From the NCBI GenBank assembly GCA_947169755.1, contig CAMVQX010000064.1, positions 1 through 8,537 of the forward strand: a stretch of 8,537 nucleotides of DNA. The letters run 5' to 3'. This document shows, piece by piece, positions 6,286 through 8,537 of this stretch. Positions within the stretch are counted from its first letter, which is position 1, and each line of letters starts with the position of its first letter. The notes below the pieces were generated by a model. The model made no database searches. It was not told where the DNA came from and saw only the letters and a program-made list of their open reading frames with translations. The stretch comes from an uncultured bacterium. GTDB lineage: Bacteria; Cyanobacteriota; Vampirovibrionia; Gastranaerophilales; Gastranaerophilaceae. Position numbers and translations under genes: made by a program.

Positions 6286-7729
6286 CGCAACCCTCCAATG
6301 GTTTTCTGTTTATCCAAGACCAAAACACTTTCATTGTATTTGGGTCACCAATACTAATATATTTTAATAGCTCTTTAATGATGGATTTATTTTTTTTGCA
6401 AAAGCCGCTAGAATAACGCTTGCCTAATATGTCGTTACTCTCTACATAGTATCTAATAGGATCAGCACCACAAAAGTTTTTATAAGCGCAATAACTGCAC
6501 CCCGGCATACATTCAACACAACTACTTTTAACCAATTTATGTATTAATTTACCATCAAAAATCTTTTCAAAACTATCTTTATTAACGTTCCCCATTAAAA
6601 ACTTTTTATCTCCTTTAGCTGCCAACATACGCCCTTCATCCGCCGGATAAACTTCACCATCGTAATAATAAATACTCCCCAGTATGCCAGCTCCACTTGG
6701 AGATTGTAAATCAACAAATCCTGTAGGAAACGGAGTAAGTATTCTCTGCAATAAAATTGCAGCGTATGATTCAACAAAAAAATGCCCTTTCAAATTCAAT
6801 TCAATAATATAAGATAATGCATCGGTATAGGCTTTTACAAACTCTTCAACTGAGTAATCTAAATTGTTTTTATTGTCTATTGCATATCCATAAGGATTTA
6901 ATGCTCGAATAAACATATTATCAAAGCCCAAGAAACGATACTGATCAATAATATCACGAAGATGATAAAGATTGTTTCTTGTTACAGTTAAAAGAGCAGA
7001 GGGACCGTCTTTTTCTCCATATACGTCACGACATTTTTTTAGGTTGGCAATAAAAGAATCATAAGCACTTTCAGATATCAAAGATTTTCTACAAAAATCA
7101 TGTAATTCTTTCGTTCCATCACAAGAAGTTGAAATATCTATTTTATGTTTATATAAGAACTGTAACTGTTCATCTGTTAAATAAAGTAAGTTAGTACAAA
7201 TAACAAAGGATAATTCTTTTTTAGCAGTTTGATTTAATTCTTCAGCATACAGAACAATAACTTTCAAAATGTCAAAATTTAGTGTAGGTTCTCCACCTTG
7301 AAATTCTATTTTTACAACCGGAGAAGGAGTTTTAAATATGATACTTACCGTATTTCTTGCAGTTAATTCATCCATATCATATTTTTTGTCATCAACCCCA
7401 CCTTTAGAAGAAGCATGACAATAACTACACATACAATTGCAACGTAAAGTTAGTACAATCATGTGAAGTGATGTGAATCCTGAAAGATAGCTTTTCCTGC
7501 TTCTTAACTTATTAGATAATAGCTCAACACTTAAATCAAAATTATCATCATTTGTTATAAAGTGTTTAGCTATTAGTTCGTTTAATCTTGTTTCAGAGAT
7601 CCATTCATAATCTTCATTGCATAAAATTTCAAATTCACGATTGTCTAGAATTGCGGTCTCACCAGCAACATTCGTTATTAGAACATCATTGGAAGCCACT
7701 CTGTCAAAATCAAAAGGGAGAATCTTCAT
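6272..7729 (-). CDS. hxsB: His-Xaa-Ser system radical SAM/SPASM-type maturase HxsB
   Basis: This 485-residue radical SAM enzyme closely follows the HxsB pattern. The N-terminal 85 residues (PFDFDR, then LITNVAGE at 17-24) precede the core. The SAM cluster motif is CNCMCSYC (C97, C101, C104), with an extra Cys at 99. EFQGGEPTLNF (142-152) is the SAM-binding segment. ISTSCDGTKELH (199-210), ALNPYGYA (276-283) and VDLQSPSGAGI (339-349) are stretches I associate with HxsB. The C-terminal Cys-rich block has C404, C407, C411, C414, C420 (CGADP) and C444, typical of SPASM-like auxiliary [4Fe-4S] binding. It presumably acts with HxsC on the HxsA repeats. The start overlaps the hxsD stop by ATGA, with GAAGGTGA upstream, so the genes are coupled. 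Length is normal and the frame is intact. Confidence 0.96.
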   Translation of the reverse strand: MKILPFDFDRVASNDVLITNVAGETAILDNREFEILCNEDYEWISETRLNELIAKHFITNDDNFDLSVELLSNKLRSRKSYLSGFTSLHMIVLTLRCNCMCSYCHASSKGGVDDKKYDMDELTARNTVSIIFKTPSPVVKIEFQGGEPTLNFDILKVIVLYAEELNQTAKKELSFVICTNLLYLTDEQLQFLYKHKIDISTSCDGTKELHDFCRKSLISESAYDSFIANLKKCRDVYGEKDGPSALLTVTRNNLYHLRDIIDQYRFLGFDNMFIRALNPYGYAIDNKNNLDYSVEEFVKAYTDALSYIIELNLKGHFFVESYAAILLQRILTPFPTGFVDLQSPSGAGILGSIYYYDGEVYPADEGRMLAAKGDKKFLMGNVNKDSFEKIFDGKLIHKLVKSSCVECMPGCSYCAYKNFCGADPIRYYVESNDILGKRYSSGFCKKNKSIIKELLKYISIGDPNTMKVFWSWINRKPLEGCDDNK

Positions 7730-8055
7730 TTTGTCACCTTCAATGCTGAAAATGCTTTTTCATAAATTAGTTTTTTTATGTAACCTGTCCTAACATCTAA
7801 GTCTAATCTGATTTGATAATCAATAACATCGCTTAAAAATTTTGTAGCAAAAGTTTCGGCCTCATTATTTGTTACGGCATTCTTAAATTTAACAAAAACG
7901 GCTACATAGTTATCGTCTATGTTATCAATTTTAATATTAGCTTTATCTGAATTCGCATATGCAGCATTAAAGATTGCCATTTTTTCATACATTTTTTTTG
8001 ATAAAGTGATTTTCATTGTACCGTCATTCATTTGCTCTGCATAAAAATTGTCCAT
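7726..8055 (-). CDS. hxsD: His-Xaa-Ser system protein HxsD
   Basis: This 109-residue protein is the small first gene of the D-B-C operon. The core ITLSKKMYEKMAIFNAAY (16-33) is followed by a short beta-rich part (YVAVFVKFKN, 50-59) and then FLSDVIDYQIRLDLDV (73-88). The last segment resembles the L-N-D-x-L-R signature that defines the HxsD family. I choose the ATG at 8055-8053 because AGAGGG lies 6 nt upstream and the length then fits HxsD. A frame-extending ATG at 8115 would add a hydrophobic 20-residue leader but has no ribosome site. HxsD's molecular role is not established; a scaffold or peptide-recognition role beside the radical SAM enzymes is only inference. The stop overlaps the hxsB start by four bases. 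Confidence 0.85.
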   Translation of the reverse strand: MDNFYAEQMNDGTMKITLSKKMYEKMAIFNAAYANSDKANIKIDNIDDNYVAVFVKFKNAVTNNEAETFATKFLSDVIDYQIRLDLDVRTGYIKKLIYEKAFSALKVTK

Positions 8056-8279
8056 GTTTAACCCTCTTTTTAAAACTAAAACTATTAATACACACAGAAA
8101 CAAGTATTTTTCCATTATTCTATTTAAATAACTTCATTCACTGCCCCACCTAAACACCCCAAAACATACTATCAACTCTAAACAACGCATGAAACTCTTT
8201 ATATTGTGTTTTAGCATTGTTGTTTTTTATTCTATTTTTTTTAATTTTTTCCTGCTAAAAGCTATATCACTTCCCAAGC

Positions 8280-8308
8280 GACCACTTATCTTTCAGCCAT
8301 GCTATAAT
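8280..8308 (+). promoter_or_regulatory. Extended -10 promoter pointing away from hxsDBC
   Basis: A perfect TATAAT (8303-8308) with an upstream TG (TGCTATAAT) forms an extended -10 element. The -35 region 17 bp upstream (GACCAC) is poor, which extended -10 promoters tolerate. Transcription would start near 8315 and reach the terminator hairpin within about 100 nt. Confidence 0.5.
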
Positions 8309-8377
8309 ATGGTTAGTGGTGAAAGTTGTTAGTCATAATTTTCCTTTCTGGGGCCATCGCGCTCCTACACATTTTTA

Positions 8378-8410
8378 CGGAGTACCCTATATGGGTGCTC
8401 CGGTTTTTTT
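8378..8410 (+). terminator. Strong rho-independent terminator or attenuator hairpin
   Basis: Arms CGGAGTACCC (8378-8387) and GGGTGCTCCG (8393-8402) pair over ten positions with one G-U, around a five-base loop. A seven-T run follows at 8404-8410. Together with the promoter at 8280-8308 it delimits a short transcript. It may end a small RNA, or act as an attenuator for a gene beyond the window. Confidence 0.85.
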
Positions 8411-8483
8411 ACGCAGTTTTAAAATAGTAAAACGTTTCTTCCACAGTATAGTTTTCCTTTTATCATTTTATCAAAAATCTGTG

Positions 8484-8508
8484 CAAAAATGGTCGCCTAC
8501 AAAGCGAC
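8484..8508 (-). terminator. Weak candidate terminator for a minus-strand gene beyond the window
   Basis: Five-base arms GTCGC (minus strand, 8508-8504) and GCGAC (8496-8492) enclose a seven-base loop, followed after two bases by TTTTT (8489-8485). The stem is short, so this is only a candidate. If real, it closes a transcript entering from the right edge and separates it from hxsDBC. Confidence 0.3.
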
Positions 8509-8537
8509 AAGGTTTGCCCCCTTCCATTATAAATTTT

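Larger units (their letters stand above)
8116..8537. other. Intergenic stretch upstream of hxsDBC with no clear gene
   Basis: These 422 bases to the window edge hold a plus-strand promoter, a strong terminator and a weaker minus-strand hairpin (separate entries). The minus-strand promoter for hxsDBC must lie between about 8060 and 8300, but the sequence there is so A/T-rich that I could not choose one -35/-10 pair with confidence. A plus-strand frame is open from 8319 to the edge, but it runs through the terminator and lacks a ribosome site. Confidence 0.5.

Noticed and set aside
6595..6777. Minus-strand 60-codon frame inside hxsB
   Set aside because: It lies wholly within a conserved HxsB region in another frame.
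5167..8055. Alternative reading as a standard SPASM bacteriocin (sactipeptide) or PQQ-type locus
   Set aside because: The precursor has no Cys-rich or PqqA-like core. The HxS tail, the paired radical SAM genes and HxsD together fit the His-Xaa-Ser system better.
8319..8537. Plus-strand frame open for 73 codons to the window edge
   Set aside because: Its GTG start overlaps the promoter region with no ribosome site, and it is translated straight through the strong terminator hairpin, so it is most likely chance.

Overview
The window is AT-rich, with strong Shine-Dalgarno sites, sigma-A-like promoter elements, intrinsic terminators and a Cys-type lipoprotein signal. This suggests a low-GC member of the Bacillota. 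Anaerobic Clostridia or Negativicutes would fit two oxygen-sensitive radical SAM enzymes, but no marker fixes the genus.

The right half (about 4.79-8.06 kb) holds a complete His-Xaa-Ser (Hxs) peptide-modification locus. hxsA (+ strand) encodes a 90-residue secreted precursor ending in six His-Xaa-Ser units. It has its own extended -10 promoter and its own terminator. Converging on it from the minus strand is a tightly overlapping operon, hxsD-hxsB-hxsC. HxsB is a radical SAM/SPASM-type enzyme, HxsC is a second radical SAM enzyme, and HxsD is a small accessory protein. From family knowledge, HxsB and HxsC are predicted to modify the HxsA repeat region in the cytoplasm before export. The chemistry and the role of the product cannot be read from the DNA.

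The middle (about 2.4-4.8 kb) has a membrane-anchored NERD nuclease-like protein with a topoisomerase-type zinc finger, a 58-residue small ORF that may be a gene fragment, an intrinsic terminator, and an unrecognised lipoprotein. Behind the lipoprotein is a reading frame broken by two stops.

The left part (1-2.3 kb) has an OLD-family ATPase/TOPRIM nuclease whose last residues look frameshifted. Beyond it is gene-poor, decayed-looking DNA. At the window edge lies the broken start of what resembles an HNH-endonuclease-family gene, interrupted by a stop. The left half reads as an eroded defence or restriction island beside an apparently intact RiPP-like locus.

The right end (8.1-8.5 kb) has no convincing gene. 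It has a plus-strand promoter followed about 100 nt later by a strong terminator hairpin, so it could encode a short RNA or an attenuated leader.
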